Assembly (NCBI GenBank): GCA_003021045.1
Contig: PXRN01000017.1
Span: 1 to 32,210, forward strand
Source of the DNA: Halobacteriales archaeon QS_4_69_34
GTDB lineage: Archaea > Halobacteriota > Halobacteria > Halobacteriales > Halococcaceae
DNA length: 32,210 nucleotides
Direction: 5' to 3'
In this document: piece after piece, positions 24,419-32,210 of the stretch
Layout: the number at the start of each line of letters is the position of its first letter
How positions within the stretch are numbered: position 1 is the stretch's first letter
Program-made: the position numbers and the translations under genes
Notes under the pieces: generated by a model
Told to the model about the DNA's origin: nothing
The model's input: only the letters and a program-made list of their open reading frames with translations
Database searches by the model: none

Positions 24419-24882
24419 TGGAGGTCCTCGACGCGTCGGCGTTCATCCACGACCGCGAGCCCGACGGGCGGGTGGCGACCGTCCCCGCGGTCCACGCGGA
24501 GCTCGAGGGCGCGAGCGCCTACCGCTTCGACGCGATGGCGGGCGCGGGCATGACCGTCCACGTGCCCGACGCGCCGGCCGTCGAGCGCGTCGAGCGCGCC
24601 GCCGAGGCGACCGGCGACGCCGACGCGCTCTCGGATGCCGACGCCCGACTGCTCGCGGCGGCCGTCGAACTCGACGCGCGCCTCGTGACCGACGACTACG
24701 CGATACAGAACGTCGCCGGCCGGTTGGGGGTTCCAATCGAGACGATCGCCCGCGAGGGCATCGCCGAGGAGCGCGACTGGGGCTTTCAGTGCGCGGGCTG
24801 TGGCCGCGAGTTCGAGGAGCGCGCCGAGCGCTGTCCGGTCTGTGGGAGCGCGCTCTCCCGGAAGAACCCCTCCGGAGCCTGA
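24418..24882 (+). CDS. NOB1-type endonuclease (PIN domain plus zinc ribbon)
   Basis: A 154-residue archaeal NOB1, the endonuclease that trims the 3' end of precursor 16S rRNA. The PIN domain has its first acidic residue in EVLDASAFIHD, a second in VPAVHAELE, and the TDDYAIQNVAGRLG pair (about residues 92-105) near its end. A C-terminal zinc ribbon follows, with four cysteines in QCAGCGREF and RCPVCGSAL. Domain order and length match archaeal NOB1. The ATG overlaps the PRC-barrel stop by one base. The rRNA operon begins about 7 kb downstream, but this is not a direct operon link. Confidence 0.9.
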   Translation: MEVLDASAFIHDREPDGRVATVPAVHAELEGASAYRFDAMAGAGMTVHVPDAPAVERVERAAEATGDADALSDADARLLAAAVELDARLVTDDYAIQNVAGRLGVPIETIAREGIAEERDWGFQCAGCGREFEERAERCPVCGSALSRKNPSGA

Positions 24883-24975
24883 CTGCGGTCTCGGGCCCGG
24901 GATCGAGCCGCGGCGGCGCGAACAGAGACGTGGCGGCCTGCTCTCGCGGGATCGACGGTCGGACCGACCTCGTGC

Positions 24976-25758
24976 TCACGAGGCGAACAGCCCGGTCGTC
25001 GTCGCGTACATGACCGCAAAGAGGATCGCGTTGTAGGTGCCGTGGACGACGACCGGGATCAGGAGGTTGTCGGTGTGCTCGTACAGCGCGCCGAGGACGG
25101 CCCCGAGCAGGACGGCCGCCACGACGTAGCCGAGCACACCGTCCGTGCCGCTGCCCGCCACGACGGCCGTGACGTGGGCGAGTCCGAACAGCGCGCTCGA
25201 CAGGGCGACCGCGGACGCGGGCGGGAAGGCCCGCCGGAGCACCCCCTGTACGCCGCCACGGAAGAGCAGCTCCTCGCCGGGTCCGATGGCGACGAACGAG
25301 AGCGCGATCAGGTACAGAAAGAGCACCGGGTCCCGCCGGCCGAGCGTCTCGACCCGATTGGTCCCCGGTGAGATACCGAACTCGCCGAGGACGACTCCGA
25401 GCACCTGTGCCAGTCCGAGCAGGACGAGCACGCCCGCGAGGACCCACCCGAGGTCCCGAACCGTGCGCCCGAGCCGGGCGCGCGAGGGCCACCGGACGGC
25501 GAGCAGGCCCGGAAGGTCGGCGTAGCGCGCGTAGGCGAGTACGACGAGTCCGAACGTGAACCCCTGAACGAGCGTCGAGGTCGCGTAGCCGACGGGGCTC
25601 TGGAAGCCGATCCCGGCCGCCGAGAGCGGCACGCGGAGCAGCGAGAGCACCGCGAGCGTGGTGAGGAACCCGCCGACCGCGAGCGCGACGGCGACGGCGA
25701 GGCTCCGGAGGTGGCCCTGCCAGCCGTCTCGCTCGCGGCGGCCGTGTTCGCGGGCCAT
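24976..25758 (-). CDS. CPBP family intramembrane metalloprotease
   Basis: A 260-residue multi-pass membrane protein of the CPBP (Rce1-like, Abi) family. Active-site motifs are the Glu-Glu pair in PGEELLFRGGVQG (about residues 168-180), FGLAHVTAV (His, about residue 200) and HGTYNAILFAVMY near the C-terminus. About seven hydrophobic segments are visible, beginning with SLAVAVALAVGGFLTTLAV. Members process prenylated or bacteriocin-related substrates, or act in immunity to them; this one's substrate is unknown. The ATG at 25758 gives the usual short cytosolic N-terminus (MAREHGRRERDGWQG), while the open frame to 26193 reads as non-coding. Confidence 0.9.
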   Translation of the reverse strand: MAREHGRRERDGWQGHLRSLAVAVALAVGGFLTTLAVLSLLRVPLSAAGIGFQSPVGYATSTLVQGFTFGLVVLAYARYADLPGLLAVRWPSRARLGRTVRDLGWVLAGVLVLLGLAQVLGVVLGEFGISPGTNRVETLGRRDPVLFLYLIALSFVAIGPGEELLFRGGVQGVLRRAFPPASAVALSSALFGLAHVTAVVAGSGTDGVLGYVVAAVLLGAVLGALYEHTDNLLIPVVVHGTYNAILFAVMYATTTGLFAS

Positions 25759-26135
25759 CGTCCCGACGTCGGGCGGGTGGGCGAATACGTCCTCCGGTTC
25801 GTCGGCGACGCCTCCGGTCGCCCCGCTTCGGACGGGGCCGACCGAGCGGAGCGGCCGGCTGCCGGCCCCGTCGGTTCGTCGATGCGGCCGGCGATTCGGT
25901 GGACGGGGATCGGGCCGTCTCCAGCCCGCACCGGAGCGCTTTTGTCGACCCCACGCGAGCGCTCGCACATGGTCGCCGAACCCCCCGCCAGCCGCACCGT
26001 CGGCCAGCCACGGCCCGCGCGCGAGGGGTTCGGCTTTTTCGCGGCCTGAGCGGGCGTGATGTCGCGTCGTCGCGGCCGAATCCCGCCCGTCGAGGCGGCG
26101 TCGTTGCCTGCGAACCACGGTCGATCCACCAGCAC
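25759..26135. other. Divergent intergenic region of 377 bases
   Basis: Between the CPBP protease and pheS I see no convincing gene. The open frames are arginine- and proline-rich without domains. Promoters for both divergent genes must lie here, but no TATA element stands out in the GC-rich sequence. Confidence 0.35.
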
Positions 26136-27635
26136 ATGAAACTCCCCGAAGCACAGGTCGCGGTGCTCGAAGCCGCGAGCGCGACCGAGGCACAGTCGAC
26201 CGACCGGATCGCGGCCGAAACCGGGTTGGACCCCGCGACCGCGACCGGCGCGGCCTTCGCGCTCGACGAGGCGGGACTCCTCGCGGTCTCCGAGCGCGCC
26301 GAGGCGTCGGTCACCCCGACCGACGAGGGCCGCGAGTACGCCGAGACGGAGCTTCCGGAAGTCAGGCTCCACGCGGCTGTCCGCGAGGTCGGCGGCGAGG
26401 CGGCCCTCGATTCGGTGCTCGACAGGGCGGGTCTCGACGGCCCACAGGTCGACGTCGCGCTCTCGAACTACGCACGGAAAGGGTACGGAGAGATCGAGAG
26501 CGGCAACGTTACTGTAGACCCCGACGCCGACCCGGACGACGATCCCGAGCGGACGGCGCTCGCGACCCTCGTCGATGGAGGGATCGTCGACGACGAATCG
26601 ATTCTCGACCGGCTCGACCGCCGTGACCTGATCGAACGCCGGGAGACGACCGTCCGATCCGTCCGGCTCACCGACGAGGGCGTCACCGCGCTGATGGAGG
26701 GCGTCGAGGCCACCGAGCGGGTCGGCCAGCTCACCCCGGAGCTGCTGGCCAGCGGCGAGTGGCGCGACGCCGCGTTTGCCGAGTACGACGTGGACGCGGA
26801 CGCCGAGCGCCTCGACGGCGGCGGCATCCACCCCCTCCGGCGGACCGCCGAGCGCGTGACGGACGTGCTCGTCGGGATGGGCTTTTCGGAGATGGAGGGC
26901 CCTCACGCCGACGCGGAGTTCTGGATCAACGACTGCCTGTTCATGCCCCAGGACCATCCTGCCAGGACACACTGGGACCAGTTCGCACTCTCGAACCCCG
27001 ACCGCGTCGACGACCTGCCCGACGAGCTGGTCGAGCGCGTGCGCGAGGCCCACCGCGAGGGCGTGGGCGAGGACGGCGACGGCTACCACTCGCCGTGGTC
27101 GGCCGACGTCGCGCGCGGACTCTCGCTGCGTGGACACACCACCTCGCTGTCGGCGCGCTACCTCTCCGGTGAGGCTGTCGGCGAGCTCGAACCGCCGGAG
27201 CGCTTTTTCAGCGTGGAGAAAGTCTACCGCAACGACACGCTCGACGCCACCCACCTGCTGGAGTTCTTCCAGATCGAGGGCTGGGTGATGGCCGCGGACC
27301 TCTCGGTCCGGGACCTGATGGGCACGTTCACGGAGTTCTACGCGCAGTTCGGGATCACGGACCTCCAGTTCAAGCCCACCTACAACCCCTACACCGAGCC
27401 GAGCTTCGAGCTCTTCGGCGAGCACCCGACGACGGGCGAACTCGTCGAGATCGGCAACTCGGGGCTCTTTCGCCCGGAGATGCTCGACCCGCTGGGCGTC
27501 GACTGCGACGTGATGGCGTGGGGGCTCGCCCTCGAACGCTTGCTGATGTTGACCCACGGCTTCGAGGACGTCCGCGACGTCCACGGCACGCTCGTCGATC
27601 TCCAGTTTTTGCGGGACGCGGAGGTGATCTATTAG
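26136..27635 (+). CDS. pheS: Phenylalanine-tRNA ligase alpha subunit
   Basis: A 499-residue catalytic subunit of the heterotetrameric enzyme. Three helix-turn-helix-like N-terminal repeats (residues 1-210) form the tRNA-binding part. The class II catalytic core follows, with motif 2 seen as VYRNDTLDATHLLEFFQIEG (about residues 365-384) and motif 3 as GLALERLLML (about 465). The length is normal for archaea. The stop TAG abuts the pheT ATG (27633-27638), so both subunits are made from one transcript. The ATG at 26136 begins MKLPEAQVAVLEAAS, the standard archaeal N-terminus. Confidence 0.97.
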   Translation: MKLPEAQVAVLEAASATEAQSTDRIAAETGLDPATATGAAFALDEAGLLAVSERAEASVTPTDEGREYAETELPEVRLHAAVREVGGEAALDSVLDRAGLDGPQVDVALSNYARKGYGEIESGNVTVDPDADPDDDPERTALATLVDGGIVDDESILDRLDRRDLIERRETTVRSVRLTDEGVTALMEGVEATERVGQLTPELLASGEWRDAAFAEYDVDADAERLDGGGIHPLRRTAERVTDVLVGMGFSEMEGPHADAEFWINDCLFMPQDHPARTHWDQFALSNPDRVDDLPDELVERVREAHREGVGEDGDGYHSPWSADVARGLSLRGHTTSLSARYLSGEAVGELEPPERFFSVEKVYRNDTLDATHLLEFFQIEGWVMAADLSVRDLMGTFTEFYAQFGITDLQFKPTYNPYTEPSFELFGEHPTTGELVEIGNSGLFRPEMLDPLGVDCDVMAWGLALERLLMLTHGFEDVRDVHGTLVDLQFLRDAEVIY

Positions 27636-29453
27636 ATGCCCGTCGTCGACGTCGATCCCGACGAGCTGCGCCGGCTGGCCGGCCACGAGGAGAAAAGCGA
27701 GGAGGACCTGCTGGACGATCTCTTCGAGCTCGGGCTGGAGTTCGAGGGCGAGACCGAGGCGGGCGAGCTTCAGCTCGAGTTCGAGGCCGACCGGCTCGAC
27801 CGGCTGAGCGTCGAGGGAATCGCGCGCTCGCTGCGCTACCAGTACGGCGACGACAGGGGGGTGTACGTCCCGCCCACGAACGCCCCCGAGTGGACCATCG
27901 CGGTCGACGAGAGCGTGCCCGAGCAACGGCCCTACGTCACGGGCGCGGTGGTGCGGGGGCTCGACATAGACGAGCGGGGGCTCGACTCGCTGCTCCAGCT
28001 CCAGGAGAAGCTGCACGCCACGATGGGCCGCGGGCGCGCGAAGGGCGCGATCGGGGTCCACGACCTCGCCATGCTCAAAGGACAGGCCCGGAAGGACGGC
28101 GACGCGAACTCGATCGCCTACCGGGGCGTCGAGCCCAACGGCGACAGTTTCGTCCCGCTCGATTCGGACGCCGAGCTCACCCCCCGGGAGGTCCTGACCG
28201 AGCACCCGACCGGCGACACCTACGCGGACCTCGTCGCCGGGTACGAGCGCTACCCGGCGATCTACGACGACCTCGGTCTGTTCTCGTTTCCACCCGTCAT
28301 CAACGGCCGCCGGACCGAAGTCTCTCCCGGGAGCCGGGAGCTGCTGATCGAGATGACCGGGACCGACCAGTGGACGATCGACCGGATGTGCGCGATCCTC
28401 TGCTACGCGCTCTCGGCCCGGGGCGCGACGATCGAGCGCGTGACCGTCGCCTACCCCGACCGCGAGCTCGACCGGCCGGACTTCGCCGTCGGGGAGAAGC
28501 GAGTGACCCACGACCGGATCGAGCGCACCCTCGGTGTCGGGTTCGAGAAACGGGAGGTGATCGACCTGCTCGAACGCTCGGGACTCGACGCGAGCGTCGA
28601 GCACGACGGCGACGAACGCGACGGGCTCGACGGGGCCACCGGGGACGCCAGCGCGAGCGCCGACCCGACTGACGCCGGCGACCTGACCTACGCGGTCTCG
28701 ATCCCGCCCTACCGGGTCGACGTGCTTCACCCCGTGGACGTGATCGACGACGTGGGCCGGGCCCACGGGTTCAACGAGCTGGAGCCGCGCTATCCGGCGG
28801 TCGGGACGGTCGGCGGCCGGGGCGAGCGCTCGCGCCACGAGCGGGCCGTCCGCGAGACGCTCGTCGGGCTGGGCTTTCAGGACCTGCTGAACTTCCACCT
28901 CACGAGCGGGGCCGAGGTCTTCGAGCGGATGGGGCTCGCTCCCGACGATTCGGCGTCGACCCCGGCGGGCGATCCGGGCGCGCCCGGCTCCCCGCTCGGG
29001 GCCGCGCCACCGGCGACGATCCGCGAGCCCTACAGCCGGGCGTACACGATCGTCCGGACGTGGGCGCTGCCCTCGCTGCTGCAGGTGCTCGAACACAACA
29101 CCCACCGATCGTACCCACAGGACCTCGCGGAGGTCGGACTCGCGGCGCGCGTCGATCCCGAGACCGAGACGGGCGTCGCCGAGCGGCGGACCGTCGCGGC
29201 CGTCCTCGCGCGCACGGACGCCTCCTATGAGGACGCGAAGGCGCGGTTGCGGGCGCTCGCGCGCGCGTTCGGAGCGGAGCTCGAGACGCCGCCGACCGAA
29301 CACCCGTCGTTTATCGAGGGTCGAGCCGCGAGCGTGATGCTCGACGGCGAGCGGGCGGGCATCGTCGGCGAACTCCACCCCCGGGTGCTCGTCGAGCACG
29401 ACCTCGAACTGCCCGTCGCGGCGTTCGAGTGCCGGCTCGACGCGCTGCGTTGA
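27636..29453 (+). CDS. pheT: Phenylalanine-tRNA ligase beta subunit
   Basis: A 605-residue beta subunit of archaeal type, which lacks the bacterial B2/EMAP tRNA-binding domain at the N-terminus. The N-terminal B1-like part (MPVVDVDPDELRRLAGHEE) is followed by B3/B4 (VTGAVVRGL, LKGQ), the B5 domain (about residues 275-380) and the catalytic-like core. It ends in a family-typical GELHPRVLVEHDLELPVAAF. There is an acidic insertion in B5 (about residues 322-348: GDERDGLDGATGDASASADP), a common haloarchaeal adaptation. It starts directly at the pheS stop. Confidence 0.96.
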   Translation: MPVVDVDPDELRRLAGHEEKSEEDLLDDLFELGLEFEGETEAGELQLEFEADRLDRLSVEGIARSLRYQYGDDRGVYVPPTNAPEWTIAVDESVPEQRPYVTGAVVRGLDIDERGLDSLLQLQEKLHATMGRGRAKGAIGVHDLAMLKGQARKDGDANSIAYRGVEPNGDSFVPLDSDAELTPREVLTEHPTGDTYADLVAGYERYPAIYDDLGLFSFPPVINGRRTEVSPGSRELLIEMTGTDQWTIDRMCAILCYALSARGATIERVTVAYPDRELDRPDFAVGEKRVTHDRIERTLGVGFEKREVIDLLERSGLDASVEHDGDERDGLDGATGDASASADPTDAGDLTYAVSIPPYRVDVLHPVDVIDDVGRAHGFNELEPRYPAVGTVGGRGERSRHERAVRETLVGLGFQDLLNFHLTSGAEVFERMGLAPDDSASTPAGDPGAPGSPLGAAPPATIREPYSRAYTIVRTWALPSLLQVLEHNTHRSYPQDLAEVGLAARVDPETETGVAERRTVAAVLARTDASYEDAKARLRALARAFGAELETPPTEHPSFIEGRAASVMLDGERAGIVGELHPRVLVEHDLELPVAAFECRLDALR

Positions 29454-29474
29454 GCCACCCCGCGCCCGGGCGTC

Positions 29475-30536
29475 TCAGTCGAGGTCCGCACCGACCGCCG
29501 CTTCGACGCTCCCGAACCCGTCGCGTTCGAGCAGCGCGAGCAGTCCGCGGTTGATTTCGCGCGCGATCGACGGTCCGCGGTAGACGAGCCCGGTGTAGAG
29601 CTGGACCAGTGACGCGCCGGCGCGGATCTTCCGGTAGGCTCCCTCGGGGGTGGCGACGCCGCCGACGCCGATCACGGGGACGTCGGTGCGCTCGGCGACG
29701 AACCCCACCATCCGGGTCGCGCGCGCCTCGATCGGTGCCCCCGAGAGTCCGCCCGTCTCGACGCGGTTCGGACTCCGGAGCGAGGCGGGCCGCTCGACGG
29801 TGGTGTTGGTGGCGACGACGCCGTCGAGGTCGAACGCGGCGACGACTGCCAGCGCCTCCTCGATCGCCGGCTCGGGGAGGTCCGGCGAGAGCTTCACGAG
29901 GAGGGGGCTCGCGCCGGCCTCGATGAGCGCCCCGACGATCCCCTCCAGGTGCTCGCGGGTCTGGAGCTCGCGCAGCCCCGGGGTGTTGGGGCTGGAGACG
30001 TTCACGACGAAGTAGTCGCCGTCCGCGCCACAGCGCTCGTAGGAGTAGACGTAGTCCGCAGCCGCGTCGGCGAGCGGCGTCGCCTTCGATTTGCCGAGGT
30101 TGACACCGATGGGACAGTCCACCCTCCCGCGCACCCGCGAGAGCCGCGTGCCGATCCGATCCGCGCCGTGGTTGTTGAACCCCATCCGGTTGACGAGTGC
30201 GCGGTCCTCGGGCAGTCGAAAGAGCCGCGGACGCGGGTTCCCGGCCTGTGGCTCGGCGGTGACGCCGCCGACCTCGACGTGGCCAAAGCCCAGACTCGAA
30301 AGCGCGCCCGGTATCGCGGCGTTCTTGTCGAAGCCCGCGGCCACCCCCACCGGGTTGGGGAACTCGTGGCCGAACGCGTCGACCCGCAGGCGGTCGTCGG
30401 CGACGCCGTACCGGGCGGCGAGTGCAGCCGCGAGGGGGGTGTCCTGGATCGTCGCCAACCCCCGGTGGACGAGTCCGTGGGCGGTCTCGGCCGGGAGCCG
30501 GAACAGGAGGGGTTTCAGCGCGTCGTAAGCGTTCAT
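29475..30536 (-). CDS. pyrD: Dihydroorotate dehydrogenase (quinone), class 2
   Basis: A 353-residue class 2 PyrD that oxidises dihydroorotate to orotate in pyrimidine synthesis, passing electrons to a membrane quinone. The N-terminal helices (YDALKPLLFRLPAETAHGL) form the membrane-contacting part. FMN- and substrate-binding motifs follow: VGVAAGFDKN, EVGGVTAEPQAGNPRPR, NRMGFNN, the catalytic Ser in VNVSSPNTPGLR (about residues 178-189), VKLSPD, ATNTT and GVGGVATPEGA. The start at ATG 30536 is the standard one. It converges with pheT, 21 bases apart. Confidence 0.95.
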   Translation of the reverse strand: MNAYDALKPLLFRLPAETAHGLVHRGLATIQDTPLAAALAARYGVADDRLRVDAFGHEFPNPVGVAAGFDKNAAIPGALSSLGFGHVEVGGVTAEPQAGNPRPRLFRLPEDRALVNRMGFNNHGADRIGTRLSRVRGRVDCPIGVNLGKSKATPLADAAADYVYSYERCGADGDYFVVNVSSPNTPGLRELQTREHLEGIVGALIEAGASPLLVKLSPDLPEPAIEEALAVVAAFDLDGVVATNTTVERPASLRSPNRVETGGLSGAPIEARATRMVGFVAERTDVPVIGVGGVATPEGAYRKIRAGASLVQLYTGLVYRGPSIAREINRGLLALLERDGFGSVEAAVGADLD

Positions 30537-30653
30537 AGACTTCGGTTATCGTGATCGCCGCGAGTCGGCGCCTCGCGGCTCTCGTCCGTTCTCGACCCGG
30601 CTTTCGGCCTTTGCTGTGCGTCCGATGGACATCCGAACTGCGCTGTGACTCCC

Positions 30654-30851
30654 TCAGAAGTCGTGCTCGACCTCGTCCTGGTCGGCCTTCTGGATGATGA
30701 TCTTCTCCTCGCGCACGCGGACGAACACGTCGTCGCCGATCTCCATCCCGGCGACGGCCAGCTCGTCCTCGTGGAGGTTGACGTGGACGTTGTGGTACTC
30801 GCCGCTCTCGTCTTTCGCCCCGCTGGGGCTGAGCTTCTTTTTGCGTACCAT
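30654..30851 (-). CDS. Small AbrB-like conserved protein (65 aa)
   Basis: A 65-residue protein: MVRKKKLSPSGAKDE, then EYHNVHVNLHEDELAVAG, and VFVRVREEKIIIQKADQDEV. The pattern of a basic N-terminus and a swapped-hairpin beta core (VHVNLHEDELAVAGMEIGDD ... KIIIQK) resembles SpoVT/AbrB DNA-binding domains, the likely reading but not certain. The start at ATG 30851 removes unrelated upstream frame sequence. A TTAAGTG TATA-like element on the coding strand lies near 30890. It is divergent from the MC1 gene. Confidence 0.78.
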   Translation of the reverse strand: MVRKKKLSPSGAKDESGEYHNVHVNLHEDELAVAGMEIGDDVFVRVREEKIIIQKADQDEVEHDF

Positions 30852-31063
30852 CGCGGTCTTCTCGGGGTGATCACAGCACCGCACACTTAACGCTACCGAG
30901 CGACCGTCCGGTGGCTGGTCGCCGGGTCGGGCCGGACGAACAGGGGTGGAAACCCAGCACGGAACGGGGACGGGTCGACGGGGGCGGCCCGAGACACGGC
31001 CGGGCGAGTGGTCCTCCGGCCCCGGTCGCCGACGAGGGCTCCCAATCCGGCCCGGTTCGGGGG

Positions 31064-31074
31064 TATATTTATAA
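31064..31074 (+). promoter_or_regulatory. TATA box of the MC1 gene
   Basis: TATATTTATAA is the clearest TATA-like sequence in the window, 37 bases ahead of the MC1 ATG. It is followed by a strong Shine-Dalgarno, GGAGGGG at 31098-31104, ideally spaced from the ATG at 31111. The promoter thus looks fully functional although the gene is broken. Confidence 0.7.
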
Positions 31075-31110
31075 TGCGGGGTGTGCTCCGTCCGCACGGA
31101 GGGGAAAATC

Positions 31111-31336
31111 ATGGCACGCGACGCGGACGGGAAGCGGAACTTCGCGCTGCGGGAGTCGAGCGGCGAGACGAGCGTCTTTTCGGGGCCTGCGCGAGAAGGG
31201 GACCGAGAAGGTCCACATCTACGAGGGGTGGGCGTGGGAGGAGGACGCTCCCGCGGACAAACCCGACTGGATGCCCGAGGTCATCACCGAGGCCAACGTC
31301 TCGAAACAGGGTATCGAACACCTAGAGGGGATCTGA
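31111..31336 (+). pseudogene. Non-histone chromosomal protein MC1, internal deletion and frame loss
   Basis: MC1 is an abundant haloarchaeal and methanogen nucleoid protein that bends DNA. The start encodes the canonical N-terminus MARDADGKRNFALRESSGE and ETSVFSG. In an intact MC1 an RxPRQAALKAA-type helix of about 25-30 residues follows. Here it is missing, and the sequence jumps at about 31186 into the next frame at LREKGTEKVHIYEGWAW, continuing DAPADKPDWMPEVITEANVS and HLEGI to a stop at 31336. Because the lost length is not a multiple of three, the protein made from the ATG would run into an unrelated frame (to 31803). This is either a deletion that inactivated the gene or a collapsed or mis-assembled stretch. 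Confidence 0.78.
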
Positions 31337-31526
31337 GCTGGCCGCGACGATCCGGGGCGGGGTCGTCGAGGACTTCGTCCTCCCGGGCGACCGCGTGCGT
31401 GGCCGATCGGACCGACCGTACCGACAGGGTCGACGCGTGCGCGGCGAGGCCCCGTCGGTGCCGACGGCGTTCCGGCCGCCAGGCACGGGTCCGACGATAC
31501 CGGTTCGCACGCGGACGTACGACCGA

Positions 31527-31536
31527 CGACTTTATG
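31527..31536 (+). promoter_or_regulatory. rRNA promoter element 1
   Basis: CGACTTTATG, part of CCGA-CGAC-TTTATG. A CCGA lies four bases ahead of the TATA-like core, the same arrangement as in elements 2 and 3. Confidence 0.55.
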
Positions 31537-31601
31537 CGTCGAACGCGGCTGGGTGAGGACACGAGCGGCCGGCCGAATCGACGGCCGGCGGCGAGGTGGT
31601 T

Positions 31602-31616
31602 CCGATGCTCTTATAC
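31602..31616 (+). promoter_or_regulatory. rRNA promoter element 2
   Basis: CCGA-TGCT-CTTATAC, with the same CCGA-to-TATA spacing as elements 1 and 3. It is about 80 bases downstream of element 1. Confidence 0.55.
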
Positions 31617-31712
31617 GGAACGGGGCACTCGGAACGGTAGCGAACGCGGGCCGGGTCGTTTCGGCTCGCTCCGGACCCGCCGGCCCCGCTTCCGTGGGGT
31701 CGACGCCGCGCT

Positions 31713-31728
31713 CCGAAGGGGTTATATG
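31713..31728 (+). promoter_or_regulatory. rRNA promoter element 3
   Basis: CCGA-AGGG-GTTATATG, about 110 bases after element 2 and about 200 bases ahead of the 16S start. Tandem promoters of this kind precede haloarchaeal rRNA operons. Confidence 0.6.
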
Positions 31729-31875
31729 CCCGGACGGGCTACGAGATGGTCCGGAAGAGATGAGGATTCCGCCCCTGCGGTCCGCCGTCAAGACGGGATC
31801 TGATGTCAGCCCTGGTAGTTCGGTGACACCCGGTCGGTACTGCGGTGTCGCCGAGCGTGCGAAACCGATAGCGAC

Positions 31876-31896
31876 GGTGCGGACCACGTCCGCACC
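31876..31896 (+). other. Hairpin in the 16S leader
   Basis: GGTGCGGAC and GTCCGCACC are exact complements around a CAC loop, giving a stable 9-bp stem in the pre-rRNA leader. Confidence 0.6.
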
Positions 31897-31910
31897 ACCC
31901 GCCTACACCC

Positions 31911-31928
31911 CCCGAGCGCGAGCTCGGG
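31911..31928 (+). other. GCGA-tetraloop hairpin just before 16S
   Basis: CCCGAGC-GCGA-GCTCGGG forms a perfect 7-bp stem closed by a GNRA tetraloop, ending three bases before the first base of 16S rRNA. It may position maturation of the 5' end. Confidence 0.62.
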
Positions 31929-31931
31929 ATC

Positions 31932-32210
31932 ATTCCGGTTGATCCTGCCGGAGGCTATTGCTATCGGGGTCCGATTCAGCCATGCTAGTCGCACGGGTTC
32001 AGACCCGTGGCGAACAGCTCCGTAACACGTGGTCAAACTACCCTCTGGACCGGGATACCCTCGGGAAACTGAGGCCAATCCCGGATACGGCTCCCAGCCT
32101 TGAACGGCGGGAGCCGGAAACGGTCCGCCGCCGGAGGACGTGACTGCGGCCGATTAGGTAGACGGTGGGGTAACGGCCCACCGTGCCGATAATCGGTACG
32201 GGTTGTGAGA
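31932..32210 (+). rRNA. 16S ribosomal RNA, 5' part
   Basis: The gene starts with the universal archaeal 5' end ATTCCGGTTGATCCTGCCGG at 31932 and continues past the window edge, so only the first 279 nt are visible. The helices around CGCACGGG-TTCAGA-CCCGTGGCG and the segment AACACGTGGTCAAACTACCC are those of haloarchaeal 16S rRNA. A plus-strand operon of 16S, tRNA-Ala, 23S and 5S would be expected downstream, from general knowledge of haloarchaea. Confidence 0.97.

Larger units (their letters stand above)
31337..31931 (+). other. 16S rRNA leader and promoter region (595 bases)
   Basis: No gene is visible between the MC1 remnant and the 16S rRNA. The stretch holds three TATA-like promoter elements (listed separately), an inverted repeat GCCGGCC/GGCCGGC at 31568-31589 with an 8-base loop, and two hairpins next to the 16S start. 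Confidence 0.55.

Noticed and set aside
25308..29399. 1363-aa minus-strand frame
   Set aside because: It is antisense to pheS and pheT, which are unmistakable on the plus strand. Long antisense frames are common in GC-rich DNA.
1..32210. CRISPR array
   Set aside because: I found no set of regularly spaced repeats of 25-40 bases; the only tandem repeat is the two-copy unit at 10573-10607.

Overview
The window is chromosomal DNA of a halophilic archaeon (class Halobacteria). Coding regions are GC-rich, the predicted proteins are rich in Asp and Glu, and many genes start close behind an archaeal TATA box with little or no leader. The family set is also archaeal: PheS/PheT, aIF5B, a NOB1-type PIN/zinc-ribbon protein, pyruvoyl arginine decarboxylase, MC1, CspA and a haloarchaeal 16S rRNA 5' end. 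I cannot name the species from sequence alone.

There are two halves. Roughly 1-11 kb is an accessory or decaying region. It holds a minus-strand group of an ASCH-domain protein, an Nmad3-type nucleotide-modification-associated protein and a 293-residue companion. It also has a chimeric-looking ORF with a Tat-like start, a small acidic protein, an internally duplicated protein coupled to a frameshifted HAD-like gene, an M20 peptidase, an AT-rich PD-(D/E)XK-like nuclease and a VWA protein. Broken genes follow: a MutS-like remnant, a frameshifted membrane protein and a frameshifted cspA.

Roughly 11-31 kb is a core region with long intact genes. In order these are pterin carbinolamine dehydratase, a HAD phosphatase, two overlapping moeA paralogues (one with a C-terminal PBP-like domain), a small hypothetical, Hsp20, a UbiB/ABC1 kinase, tRNA-Gly(CCC), a TnpB remnant, an SDR, aIF5B, a small membrane protein, a DUF5811-like protein, PvlArgDC, PRC-barrel plus NOB1, a CPBP protease, pheS-pheT, pyrD and an AbrB-like small protein. 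Many serve translation or ribosome biogenesis, and the window ends in the first 279 nt of 16S rRNA behind a promoter region with three aligned TATA elements.

The strongest candidates for something new are the ASCH/Nmad3/293-residue cluster as a nucleic-acid base-modification module, the duplicated 4725-5558 protein, the MC1 gene with an internal deletion beside the rRNA operon, and the uneven distribution of frameshifts (many in 1-11 kb, none in 11-30.5 kb, then MC1).
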